Below are positions 1-9,119 of a stretch of DNA of 48,592 bases, in pieces (positions within the stretch are counted from its first letter, which is position 1; each line of letters opens with the position of its first letter). The DNA is from an uncultured Bacteroidales bacterium (GTDB lineage Bacteria > Bacteroidota > Bacteroidia > Bacteroidales > Muribaculaceae), in assembly GCA_905210435.1 (NCBI GenBank), contig CAJLWO010000014.1:1-48592 (forward strand), written 5' to 3'. The notes under the pieces are model-generated. The model did no database searches. It had not been told where the DNA came from and saw only the letters and a program-made list of their open reading frames with translations. Made by a program: the position numbers and the translations under genes.

Positions 1-425
1 ATTAATAAACTTATTTGTTATCAACGGATTAGCTATAAATTTAACGAAGTATTATCATCTGAAACGACCCGAAAAAGTCCATCAGACCGAAAACAAGGAT
101 TATTGGGGCTGCATTTTAGAGAATAAAAGATGGCGGCTGATGTTGCTCTTTTCCCGTGGGAACTTTTGGCGGCCGATAGGGTAGGGGAGTGGTTGCCTTT
201 CTGGGATGGGGCGGGGTAAAATTTGGAGTTGGATTTTTCGGGGAGATTCCATATATTTGTAATTTGTTTTTGTGGGAAGTTTTGCGCTTCATTCCGAGGG
301 GTGTAGTGACGCGATTAATCGCGTCCGCGCATTCACTCGGTAATCTTTGGAGACCGCAAGACTGATACCGGCGCGGTCAATCGCGTCCCTGCAACATGTT
401 TTTTTTGACTTCCAATTTTTAGGAT
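1..425. other. Gene-free left edge with two GACGCG-type palindromes
   Basis: I see no credible coding sequence before the ybeY start. The first 60 bases are AT-rich. Positions 308-325 read GACGCGATTAATCGCGTC, a perfect 18-bp palindrome, and 371-388 carry a decayed relative (GCGCGGTCAATCGCGTCC). These belong to a palindrome family seen again near 7954, 13217 and 19157. The region could contain the end of a gene lying outside the window, but no frame supports that here. Confidence 0.6.
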
Positions 426-848
426 ATGATAGAAGTATTGTCACAGAATGTGGAGAAACCGGCGCTTGACTGGGAAAAGGTGGAGCGTTGGATTGTTGAA
501 GTGGCGCGACGTCACGGTCGCCGCACCGGTGCGCTTACTTATATTTTTTGCGACGATGCGTGTATACTTGAGGTCAACAAGGAATTCCTCAATCATGACT
601 ACTTCACCGACATCATCACGTTTGACGATACTACCGGACGACTCATCCGCGGCGATATATTCATCTCACTCGATACCGTGGCCTCAAATGCCGAGACTGT
701 CGGCACGACGTATGACGACGAACTGATGCGCGTAATCATTCACGGCATTCTCCATCTTTGCGGAATCAACGACAAAGGTCCCGGCGAGCGTGAAATTATG
801 GAAGCGCATGAGAACGATGCTCTCGCACTCTGGCGGACCGGCTTCTGA
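426..848 (+). CDS. ybeY: Endoribonuclease YbeY (rRNA maturation factor)
   Basis: A 140-residue protein of the UPF0054/YbeY family, a cytoplasmic zinc-dependent RNase that takes part in 16S rRNA 3'-end maturation and late 70S ribosome quality control. The family signature is visible near residues 105-127: HGILHLCGIND followed by EIMEAHE, giving the expected zinc-binding histidines (the usual H-x3-H-x5-H/D arrangement). Upstream, the T-F-D-D segment (about residues 65-69) matches the conserved strand of the family. Length is normal. The start follows TTTTTAGGAT, typical AT-rich Bacteroidota leader DNA without a strong Shine-Dalgarno. It lies 154 nt upstream of mnmG on the same strand, so both tRNA/rRNA maturation genes may be cotranscribed. 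Confidence 0.95.
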   Translation: MIEVLSQNVEKPALDWEKVERWIVEVARRHGRRTGALTYIFCDDACILEVNKEFLNHDYFTDIITFDDTTGRLIRGDIFISLDTVASNAETVGTTYDDELMRVIIHGILHLCGINDKGPGEREIMEAHENDALALWRTGF

Positions 849-1002
849 GAGAGCAGGATTTGCCGACGGGAGGACGCGAAAGGGGAAATATCGCACGGAA
901 ATCGCGTTAAAAATGGCTGAAATCTCAGTTAATGCATTTAATGTCAGATAAATATAATAAAAAATTCCTGAAAGGATTTTTTGAAGAACTATAAGATAAC
1001 AG

Positions 1003-2898
<1,896 letters not shown>

Positions 2899-2906
2899 CT
2901 GCCGAT

Positions 2907-2922
2907 TGTTTCACGTGAAACA
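2907..2922. promoter_or_regulatory. parS: Perfect parS centromere site (ParB binding)
   Basis: The sequence TGTTTCACGTGAAACA is an exact 16-bp palindrome identical to the well-known chromosomal parS consensus bound by ParB/Spo0J. Symmetry extends to 20 bp (2905-2924, ATTGTTTCACGTGAAACAAT). It lies in the short gap between mnmG and apt. ParB loads at such sites and spreads to organise origin segregation with ParA and SMC. A match this exact by chance in 48 kb is very unlikely. parA and parB themselves are not in the window. Confidence 0.9.
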
Positions 2923-2971
2923 ATAAAACCGTAAACAAAACTTTTACAACAACATAAACTTAAAAAGAATC

Positions 2972-3490
2972 ATGGAATACATCAAACGACACATTCGCGA
3001 CGTTCAGGATTTCCCGCAAAAAGGTGTCCTTTTCAAAGACCTTACAACAGCATTCAAAGACCCCCGTGCGCTCCATATCATCGGCTGGGATCTCGCACAG
3101 CTTTATCGCGACAAAGGTGTCACCAAAGTAGTCGGCATCGAGTCGCGCGGCTTCATCGGCGGCTCAATTCTCGCGTTTGAAATCGGTGCAGGTTTCGTGC
3201 CCGTGCGCAAGCCCGGCAAGCTCCCCGCCGACACACTCCGGGCTTCCTACGACAAGGAATACGGCAAGGATGTAATCGAGATACACCGCGACGCCATCAC
3301 CCCCGACGACATCGTCGTGCTGCATGACGACGTGCTTGCTACCGGCGGTACGATGCGTGCTGCCTACGACCTCGTGAAGAGCATGAACCCGAAGAAAGTC
3401 TACGTTAATTTCATCATCGAACTGACAGCTCTCGGCGGCCGCGCAAAGCTCCCCGCCGACGCCGAAGTGACCTCATTGATTAAATACTGA
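2972..3490 (+). CDS. apt: Adenine phosphoribosyltransferase
   Basis: A 172-residue type I phosphoribosyltransferase that salvages adenine by joining it to PRPP to give AMP in the cytoplasm. The family opening (IRDVQDFPQKGVLFKDLT, residues 8-25) is characteristic of Apt. The PRPP-binding loop VVLHDDVLATGGTMRAA lies near residues 111-127, and ESRGFIGG (about 57-64) forms the adenine-side pocket. Length matches the family. The start follows an A-rich leader (CTTAAAAAGAATC). Downstream lies a 78-bp palindromic repeat before uvrC. The parS site immediately upstream is within the region where an apt promoter would lie, so ParB binding could affect it, but that is inference. Confidence 0.97.
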   Translation: MEYIKRHIRDVQDFPQKGVLFKDLTTAFKDPRALHIIGWDLAQLYRDKGVTKVVGIESRGFIGGSILAFEIGAGFVPVRKPGKLPADTLRASYDKEYGKDVIEIHRDAITPDDIVVLHDDVLATGGTMRAAYDLVKSMNPKKVYVNFIIELTALGGRAKLPADAEVTSLIKY

Positions 3491-3531
3491 TAATATCCCG
3501 TGATGGGCGGCAAAATCTCGGCTCGAATTGT

Positions 3532-3609
3532 AGGGACGCACGGTCTGTGCGTCCGAAATATATGAGTTAGTATTCGGCCGGTTTTCGGACGCACAGACCG
3601 TGCGTCCCT
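3532..3609. repeat. Palindromic intergenic repeat, family A copy 1
   Basis: Two perfect 27-bp inverted arms (3532-3558 and 3583-3609) surround a 24-base spacer. Each arm contains GACGCACGGTCTGTGCGTC or its complement, which is itself nearly palindromic, so the RNA could form one long hairpin or two short ones. Related copies are at 14515-14645, 16649-16830 and 46423-46496. It sits between apt and uvrC, both on the plus strand. Confidence 0.9.
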
Positions 3610-3653
3610 TACATATTTTGCAGCGCATTCACGGCGACGATTGACTACCATCT

Positions 3654-5480
3654 ATGGCAAAACACGACAAAAGCGAAGCTCTCAAAGAGAAAATATCAAT
3701 CCTACCGACTACCCCCGGCGTATATACCTATTATGACGCCGAGGGTACTGTCATATATGTAGGGAAGGCGAAAAACCTCAAGCGCCGCGTATCCTCATAT
3801 TTCAACCGCACGCACGACTCACTGCGTACGAATCTTCTCGTGAGAGCCATCGCCGACATGTCGTATATCGTGGTGCCTACCGAGCAGGACGCACTCAACC
3901 TCGAGAACTCCATGATCAAGGAGTACAAGCCGCGCTATAATGTGCTGCTGAAGGACGACAAATCCTATCCCTGGATATGCGTCACGAAAGAGCATTATCC
4001 ACGCGTGTTCATGACGCGTCACCGCATCAAGGACGGCTCGAAATACTACGGGCCCTACACCGAAGCGGGCACCGCCAAAGCCGTGCTCTCGCTCATCAGC
4101 CAGCTCTACCCGCTGCGCACCTGCCGCCATCAGATTACTCCGGAATATATCGACCGTGGCAAAGGACGCCTGTGCCTCGAATACCATTTGAAAAAGTGTC
4201 TCGGATGCTGCAAGGGGATGGTGTCGCAGGAGGAGTATGCACGCTATATCGAGAGCGTCAAACAGATACTCAACGGCGAGACACGCGAGCTTATGGACTA
4301 TCTGAAAAGCGAGATGACGGCACGTGCCGAAGAACTGAAATTTGAGGAAGCGCAGCATATCAAGGAGCAGTATCAGCTCGTGGAGCGTTACCGCGCCAAG
4401 AGCGTGATCATATCGCAGGTGCTCGACGATATCGACGTATTCGGTGTAGATGATGATGACCGCAATGTCTACGTCAACTACATGCACTTGCGTCGCGGGG
4501 CGGTGGTGCGCAGCGTGACGTTGCGCTATACGCGCCGACTGGAAGAGACCGTGCCGGAGATTCTCGCGTATGCGATGAACGAGGTCAGCCAGCGTCTCGG
4601 CGCTGTCTACGATGAAGTGGTCGTGCCGGAAATCCCCGATGTGCAGTTCGACGGAGTTTCATTTACAATACCGCAGCGCGGCGACCGCGCGAAGCTACTT
4701 GACGTGTCGACGCGCAACGCCCGTCAGGCCAAAATCGACTACCTCAAACACCTCGAAAAGGTCGACCCGGAGCAGCGCACCGAGCGGTTGATGGAGCGTA
4801 TGAAAGCCGATTTCCGCCTGAGCGAACAGCCGCGCCACATAGAGTGCTTCGATAACTCGAACATACAGGGTACAAATCCCGTGGCATCGTGCGTGGTGTT
4901 CAAGAACGGCAAACCGTCAAAGAAAGATTACCGCCATTTCAACATCAAGACAGTGGAGGGTCCCGATGATTTCGCGTCGATGAAAGAGGTGCTCACGCGC
5001 CGCTACACGCGATTGATGAACGAAGGGGAGCCGTTGCCCCAACTGATAGTTGTCGATGGCGGCAAGGGGCAGCTTTCGTCGGCCGTAGAGGCGCTCGACG
5101 AAATCGGTCTGCGCGGGGTGATAGCTGTGGTCGGCATTGCCAAGCGTCTTGAGGAAATATATTTCCCGGGCGATTCGGTGCCCCTCTATATTGATAAGAA
5201 TTCGGAGTCACTGCGCGTGGTGCAGCATCTGCGTGACGAGGCCCACCGATTCGGTATAACACATCACCGCAACCGCCGCTCGAAATCGCAGACGGTAAGT
5301 ATTCTCGACTCCATTCCCGGGGTAGGGGAGGCCACCCGCATATCATTGATGAAGCATTTCCGCAGCGTCAAAAAAATATCCGAAGCCACCGAAGACTCCC
5401 TCGCCGAAGTCGTAGGCAAAGCAAAAGCACGCACCATCCGCCAATTTTTCGTCGACCGCGCAGATACCCAACAACAGTAG
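3654..5480 (+). CDS. uvrC: Excinuclease ABC subunit C
   Basis: A 608-residue nucleotide-excision-repair nuclease that makes both incisions around UvrB-bound DNA damage. The N-terminal GIY-YIG nuclease domain is clear (PGVYTYYD at residues 21-28 and VIYVGKAKNLKRRVSSYF at 33-50). A cysteine-rich stretch (LCLEYHLKKCLGCCKG, about 179-194) and a UVR-type helical hairpin (around 220-250) follow. The C-terminal RNase H-like nuclease begins near HIECFDNSNIQGTNPVAS (about residue 397) and keeps IVVDGGKGQLSSA. The protein ends with a helix-hairpin-helix region (SIPGVGEATRISLMKHF). Full length, no damage seen. It converges on the small lipoprotein gene at 5626-6045, with a long inverted repeat between them. 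Confidence 0.98.
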   Translation: MAKHDKSEALKEKISILPTTPGVYTYYDAEGTVIYVGKAKNLKRRVSSYFNRTHDSLRTNLLVRAIADMSYIVVPTEQDALNLENSMIKEYKPRYNVLLKDDKSYPWICVTKEHYPRVFMTRHRIKDGSKYYGPYTEAGTAKAVLSLISQLYPLRTCRHQITPEYIDRGKGRLCLEYHLKKCLGCCKGMVSQEEYARYIESVKQILNGETRELMDYLKSEMTARAEELKFEEAQHIKEQYQLVERYRAKSVIISQVLDDIDVFGVDDDDRNVYVNYMHLRRGAVVRSVTLRYTRRLEETVPEILAYAMNEVSQRLGAVYDEVVVPEIPDVQFDGVSFTIPQRGDRAKLLDVSTRNARQAKIDYLKHLEKVDPEQRTERLMERMKADFRLSEQPRHIECFDNSNIQGTNPVASCVVFKNGKPSKKDYRHFNIKTVEGPDDFASMKEVLTRRYTRLMNEGEPLPQLIVVDGGKGQLSSAVEALDEIGLRGVIAVVGIAKRLEEIYFPGDSVPLYIDKNSESLRVVQHLRDEAHRFGITHHRNRRSKSQTVSILDSIPGVGEATRISLMKHFRSVKKISEATEDSLAEVVGKAKARTIRQFFVDRADTQQQ

Positions 5481-5493
5481 TCTTTCGCCATCT

Positions 5494-5606
5494 TTCAACA
5501 AAAGAACAAAAGGACAAAAGAGAAAGCAGGTGCACAAGAAATATTTTTATTATGAGATACCCTCTAAATAATGTGCTCCTGTTTGCTCTTTTGTCCTTTT
5601 GTTGAA
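5494..5606. repeat. Long imperfect inverted repeat between convergent genes, possible two-way terminator
   Basis: Left arm 5494-5535 (starting TTCAACAAAAG) and right arm 5573-5606 (ending CTTTTGTTGAA) are complementary over about 34 bases; the left arm carries an extra 8-base AACAAAAG duplication. The inner part, GTGCTCCTGTTTGC, resembles the inverted repeat at 26835-26905. It lies between uvrC (plus) and the minus-strand lipoprotein, so it may end both transcripts. There is no clean T-run, so terminator function is uncertain. Confidence 0.65.
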
Positions 5607-5625
5607 AAATGTTAGTATACCTGCG

Positions 5626-6045
5626 TTATGATGCGACGGGTGGCGTAATCGGTACAGTCTGTATGTCGATGGTGAGTACGAAATTGATTATGCTGCCTGC
5701 GAACACTATCTTCTCTTTTTCCGATATAGCCGCTTCGCCTTTGAATTCTATTCCGTTTCCTTCCGGAGTCTCGCCAAGCTCGATTCCCGCCACTGCCACC
5801 GAACCGTGGCCGGGAATAATATCGTTGATTGTTATGTTGCCGATTTTGTTGTCGGGGGTCTCGAATACCACTTCGCCTCCCTTCTCCGTTATCCTTACGC
5901 CGTCGAGAGTCACGACGAGCGCTTTGTTACCTCCGATTGAGTAGGTGCCCGAATGTGAGTGGAAAATCAGCACAGGTTCGTCCTCCTTGCATGCCGAAAG
6001 GAGCACGATGCATAAAAAAGTGAAGAGATAGCCGAAACGTTTCAT
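5626..6045 (-). CDS. Small surface-type lipoprotein of unknown function
   Basis: I choose the ATG at 6045 (139 residues), because the longer frame upstream adds 30 residues with no signal-like character while this start gives a textbook signal peptide: MKRF, a hydrophobic run, and the lipobox LLSAC with Cys19. The residues after Cys (KEDEP) fit the acidic lipoprotein export signal of Bacteroidota, so an outer-membrane, possibly surface, location is predicted. The mature part is predicted all-beta, with alternating hydrophobic strands (KALVVTLDGVRI, KIVFAGSIINFVLTIDIQ), and resembles one half of the calycin-like beta-barrel lipoproteins of Bacteroidales, although I cannot assign a family firmly. 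It is convergent with uvrC. No partner gene is evident. Confidence 0.75.
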   Translation of the reverse strand: MKRFGYLFTFLCIVLLSACKEDEPVLIFHSHSGTYSIGGNKALVVTLDGVRITEKGGEVVFETPDNKIGNITINDIIPGHGSVAVAGIELGETPEGNGIEFKGEAAISEKEKIVFAGSIINFVLTIDIQTVPITPPVAS

Positions 6046-6251
6046 AACATTATTTTTTTGTTCATTTATTAGAAAACTGTTGTGAAATATATAACTGCAT
6101 TGAAATTCAAATAGTTCACTGTCCAATGTTAACATTTATTAACCCCGAGGTTTGAAAATTCATTTTTATTCGGCCGGTTAATCGTCAAAAATCCATTCTC
6201 AACGGCAATAGTGGGAGGCCCGCTTGTCAATGCCAAGTGATAATTCGGAAC

Positions 6252-6330
6252 AGTACGGAAAAAGTACGGAAGTACTCGGTACAGTGCGGAAAAAATGCGG
6301 TTTTTATGTTATAGTGCGGAAAAAGTACGG
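6252..6330. repeat. Three 18-bp direct repeats spaced 30-31 bp
   Basis: Units AGTACGGAAAAAGTACGG (6252-6269), AGTGCGGAAAAAATGCGG (6283-6300) and AGTGCGGAAAAAGTACGG (6313-6330) start 31 and 30 bp apart, close to three helical turns. Each unit is itself two copies of GTRCGG (TGCGG once) 11 bp apart. The layout would place every half-site on the same DNA face, as in operators or iterons. Confidence 0.75.
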
Positions 6331-6413
6331 TAAATGTCCCTGCTGCCTGACGGGTTGTTTAAATTTAACTTTTATTGTTAAACTATTCTTCGGCGAATGT
6401 GTCATAAATTATG

Positions 6414-6421
6414 TATTTTTG
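6414..6421 (+). promoter_or_regulatory. -7 promoter box for rlmN
   Basis: TATTTTTG matches the Bacteroidota TAnnTTTG box. Transcription would begin near 6428, leaving about 33 nt before the ATG at 6461, which argues against the earlier in-frame ATG at 6434. The upstream -33 element is weak (TTCG at 6389-6392). Confidence 0.55.
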
Positions 6422-6460
6422 TAAATCTATGTTTTGACCGATTTTTTCCCTTATTCTGTA

Positions 6461-7495
6461 ATGATGAAGAAAACGCTGATAGGTCTGACGCTCGAACAGC
6501 TCCGCGATATAACCGATGCTGTCGGGTTGCGTCCTTTCGCCGCGAAGCAGATTGCATCGTGGCTCTATGTGAAGCGCGCCAAATCAATCGACATGATGAC
6601 CGACCTGCCGAAGGATGCGCGTCAACGTCTCGCTGAAGAATACTGCATCGGACTTACCGAACCGAAAGATGCCGCCGTGTCGGCCGACGGTACGGTAAAA
6701 TATCTTTTTGAGGGTGTCGGCGGCCGTGACATCGAGTCGGTGTATATACCCGACGGCGACCGTGCCACGCTGTGCGTATCGTCGCAGGCCGGCTGCAAGA
6801 TGAATTGCCGTTTCTGCATGACGGGGCGGCAGGGCTTCAACGGCAGCCTCTCCGCCAACGCCATCATCAACCAGGTGCTCTCCATACCGCAGTCGCGTTC
6901 GCTTACCAACATCGTGTTCATGGGCATGGGTGAACCTCTCGACAACCTGCAGCCCGTGCTCAATGCCATCGAGATACTGACGGCATCGTGGGGGCTCGGC
7001 TGGAGTCCGAAGCGCATCACGGTAAGCTCCATCGGCAAACTGAAGGAACTGCGCACGCTTCTCGACACCACGAAAGTGCATATCGCCATTTCGCTCCACA
7101 ATCCATTCCCGGCTGAGCGCGCAGCCATCATGCCGGTGGAGAGGGCCTATCCGATACGCGACGTCATCGCGTTGCTGTCCAATTACGATTTCAGCCATCA
7201 GCGGCGCCTGTCGTTCGAATACATCATGTGGCGCGACGTCAACGATTCCATCCGCTATGCCGAAGCGCTCGTCAAGCTCATCGGGCGTCTTGACTGTCGT
7301 GTAAATCTTATCCGCTTCCACGCCATCCCCGGTTCCGACCTGCGTCCGTCAACAACCCAGGTCATGGAGCGTTTCCGCGACTGCCTCAATGACCATGGCA
7401 TAACGGCTACCATCCGGGCCTCGCGCGGCGAGGACATCATGGCGGCGTGCGGCATGCTTGCCGGTAAAGCCACCGCCGAAGCCGCAACAGAATAA
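6461..7495 (+). CDS. rlmN: Dual-specificity RNA methyltransferase RlmN
   Basis: A radical-SAM enzyme that adds a C2 methyl to A2503 of 23S rRNA and A37 of some tRNAs. The start MMKKTLIGLTLEQL at 6461 (344 residues; 6464 is equally possible) is preferred over 6434 because of the promoter position. The radical-SAM cluster motif CxxxCxxC is CKMNCRFC, about 110 residues in, within SQAGCKMNCRFCMTGRQGF. FMGMGEPLDN and the downstream SLHNPFPAERAAIMPVERAY are family hallmarks, and the C-terminal cysteine used in the methyl transfer is in AACGMLAG. Length is normal. The 21-nt gap to the next gene suggests cotranscription with the DUF1573 protein. Confidence 0.96.
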   Translation: MMKKTLIGLTLEQLRDITDAVGLRPFAAKQIASWLYVKRAKSIDMMTDLPKDARQRLAEEYCIGLTEPKDAAVSADGTVKYLFEGVGGRDIESVYIPDGDRATLCVSSQAGCKMNCRFCMTGRQGFNGSLSANAIINQVLSIPQSRSLTNIVFMGMGEPLDNLQPVLNAIEILTASWGLGWSPKRITVSSIGKLKELRTLLDTTKVHIAISLHNPFPAERAAIMPVERAYPIRDVIALLSNYDFSHQRRLSFEYIMWRDVNDSIRYAEALVKLIGRLDCRVNLIRFHAIPGSDLRPSTTQVMERFRDCLNDHGITATIRASRGEDIMAACGMLAGKATAEAATE

Positions 7496-7516
7496 AAACA
7501 GATTACTCCGAAAGAT

Positions 7517-7912
7517 ATGAAAAGATTAACGATATTTCTTACAATGCTTGTCGTGGCATTGCTTCCCGTTCTTGCGCAGGACAAGGTTCCTGTGGTCAGC
7601 TTCGGGGAGACGTCTCACGATTTCGGTTCCATCCCCGAGGAGGGCGGTCCCGTCAGCTGCACATTCTCATTCGTCAACGAAGGCGATGCGCCGCTTGTCA
7701 TCATCTCGGCCACGGCACAGTGCGGCTGCACCCGTCCGTCGTTCCCCCAGAAACCGATTGCTCCCGGCAAGAAAGGTGAAATCAAAGTCACCTACCATCC
7801 CCAGGGACGTCCCGGTGAATTCATCAAAGAGGTAAAGGTAAAGACCAACGACAAGAAGCACCGCACCACAAAACTCAAAATCTCCGGCGTAGTCCTCCCG
7901 TACCGCCGCTAA
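7517..7912 (+). CDS. Secreted DUF1573 domain protein (short)
   Basis: 131 residues: a signal peptide (MKRLTIFLTMLVVALLPVLAQ) followed by a single DUF1573-type immunoglobulin-like beta-sandwich. Typical features are the D-F-G-S-I opening (HDFGSIPEEGGPVSCTFSF), a conserved cysteine pair in QCGCTRPSFPQKPIAPG (about residues 68-84), and YHPQGRPGEFIKEVKV. DUF1573 proteins are common in Bacteroidota and presumed periplasmic or envelope-bound, but their role is unknown. It follows rlmN by 21 nt and precedes a longer DUF1573 gene, so the two may be partners or old duplicates. Confidence 0.9.
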   Translation: MKRLTIFLTMLVVALLPVLAQDKVPVVSFGETSHDFGSIPEEGGPVSCTFSFVNEGDAPLVIISATAQCGCTRPSFPQKPIAPGKKGEIKVTYHPQGRPGEFIKEVKVKTNDKKHRTTKLKISGVVLPYRR

Positions 7913-7953
7913 ACTCACCCCGCCATCAGTTCCAATATGTAATTAATGGCGCT

Positions 7954-7971
7954 GACGCGATGAATCGCGCC
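7954..7971. repeat. GACGCG-family palindrome in the DUF1573 gap
   Basis: GACGCGATGAATCGCGCC differs from the perfect copy at 308-325 by two bases. It lies just upstream of the second DUF1573 gene and accounts for the spurious N-terminal extension (MNRALAKYDK) of the longest frame there. Confidence 0.75.
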
Positions 7972-7989
7972 CTTGCAAAATACGATAAA

Positions 7990-9066
7990 ATGAAATATAA
8001 ATCAACGATACTCGGCGTGATGCTTGCCGCTGCCGGCGTGACAGTGGCCGCTCCCCGCGTGCAATGGCTCAATCCCGACTACGATTTCGGTGCCATCGCC
8101 GAAGCCGACGGCGTGGCCCGGGGCGAATTCCGCTTTGTCAATACGGGCGACGCTCCGGTCAGCGTGACAGGAGTGCACACATCGTGCGGCTGCACCACCG
8201 CGCAGATACCGCGCGAGCCTGTCAGCCCCGGCGACACCGCTGTAATAGCCGTGCAATACGACCCGACAGGCCGTCCCGGCAAGTTTGAAAAGAAAGTGAC
8301 GGTCAATTTCTCCGACGATGTTCCCCGCACGTCGCTTCGTGTCCACGGTGTCGTCATAGGCACGACCAAGACCCTGCAATCGCGATATCCGATTGATGCG
8401 GGCGTGATGCGTCTCCACTCGTCGGTCATCCCGTTCGGCAACGTCAGGAATGTCGCCGCCAAAAGCGACTTCCTCGAGGTATACAATGCGTCGCACGATA
8501 CCATCGTGCCCGTGTGGTGCAACATCCCGTCATACGTAAGCGTGGCTCCCCTCGAAAATAAAATAGCTCCGGGGCAGCAGGCCGTCTACAATCTGATGTT
8601 CTCCGGCTATAAAGCGCCGGCCTACGGACTCGTCACCGACAGCCTTTTCATAGCCTCAGGCCCCGGCGCAGAGCCGGTGAAAGTTGACATTGTCGGTATA
8701 GTCGTCGAGGATTTCTCACGCCTGAGCGACGCTGACCGCATCAATGCGCCGGTCATTTCGGTGAGCGACGACCGTCTCGACTTCGGCACCTTCACACCCT
8801 CCGCCGCGGTCACCAAAGAGTTTACCATTACCAACAAGGGAAAGAATACACTGATTCTGCGGCGTGTCTATACCGCCGACAAGGGTATCGGCGTATCGGT
8901 CGACAAGACCGAGATAAAGAAAGGGAAACAGGCCATAGTGACCGTCACGGTCACTCCCGAGGCTCTCGGCTACGGCGTGCTCAACAGCCGCATCTCCATT
9001 ATCTCCAACGACCCCGAGCGCTCAAATCTCACTGTACGTGCCGTAGGGCTTCCCGAAGGATTCTGA
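7990..9066 (+). CDS. Secreted DUF1573 domain protein (long, multi-domain)
   Basis: I place the start at 7990 (MKYKSTILGVMLAAAGVTVA, a signal peptide), because the ten residues upstream are encoded by an intergenic palindrome. The 358-residue product has an N-terminal DUF1573 domain much like the neighbour (DYDFGAIAEADGVARGEFRF, then HTSCGCTTAQIPREPVSPGD and YDPTGRPGKFEKKVTV), a central beta-rich segment, and a C-terminal Ig-like unit (LDFGTFTPSAAVTKEFTITN to NDPERSNLTVRAVG). The family is known from Bacteroidota envelopes but has no defined function. It follows the shorter DUF1573 gene by 77 nt. I expect a periplasmic protein, since the signal peptide has no lipobox. Confidence 0.9.
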   Translation: MKYKSTILGVMLAAAGVTVAAPRVQWLNPDYDFGAIAEADGVARGEFRFVNTGDAPVSVTGVHTSCGCTTAQIPREPVSPGDTAVIAVQYDPTGRPGKFEKKVTVNFSDDVPRTSLRVHGVVIGTTKTLQSRYPIDAGVMRLHSSVIPFGNVRNVAAKSDFLEVYNASHDTIVPVWCNIPSYVSVAPLENKIAPGQQAVYNLMFSGYKAPAYGLVTDSLFIASGPGAEPVKVDIVGIVVEDFSRLSDADRINAPVISVSDDRLDFGTFTPSAAVTKEFTITNKGKNTLILRRVYTADKGIGVSVDKTEIKKGKQAIVTVTVTPEALGYGVLNSRISIISNDPERSNLTVRAVGLPEGF

Positions 9067-9119
9067 TTAATATATAAAAATAGCAATACACACTGTTACA
9101 TCCGTAAAAACACCTTACT

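Larger units (their letters stand above)
6046..6460. other. Divergent gap with three spaced direct repeats
   Basis: This gap separates the lipoprotein (minus) from rlmN (plus). Besides the rlmN promoter at 6414-6421 it holds three 18-bp direct repeats at 6252, 6283 and 6313, listed separately. No protein or RNA gene is convincing here; the short reading frame across the repeats is low-complexity and has no start context. Confidence 0.6.

Noticed and set aside
1..60. Possible replication origin or DnaA boxes at the AT-rich left edge
   Set aside because: TTATCAACG is only loosely like a DnaA box, no repeated boxes are visible, and dnaA is not present; the parS site alone cannot place the origin here.
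6046..6135. Upstream extension of the small lipoprotein gene
   Set aside because: The added 30 residues would hide a perfect lipoprotein signal peptide; the ATG at 6045 is far better.
6252..6330. CRISPR array
   Set aside because: Only three units, spacers of 12-13 bases, no cas genes; too short and too regular for CRISPR.
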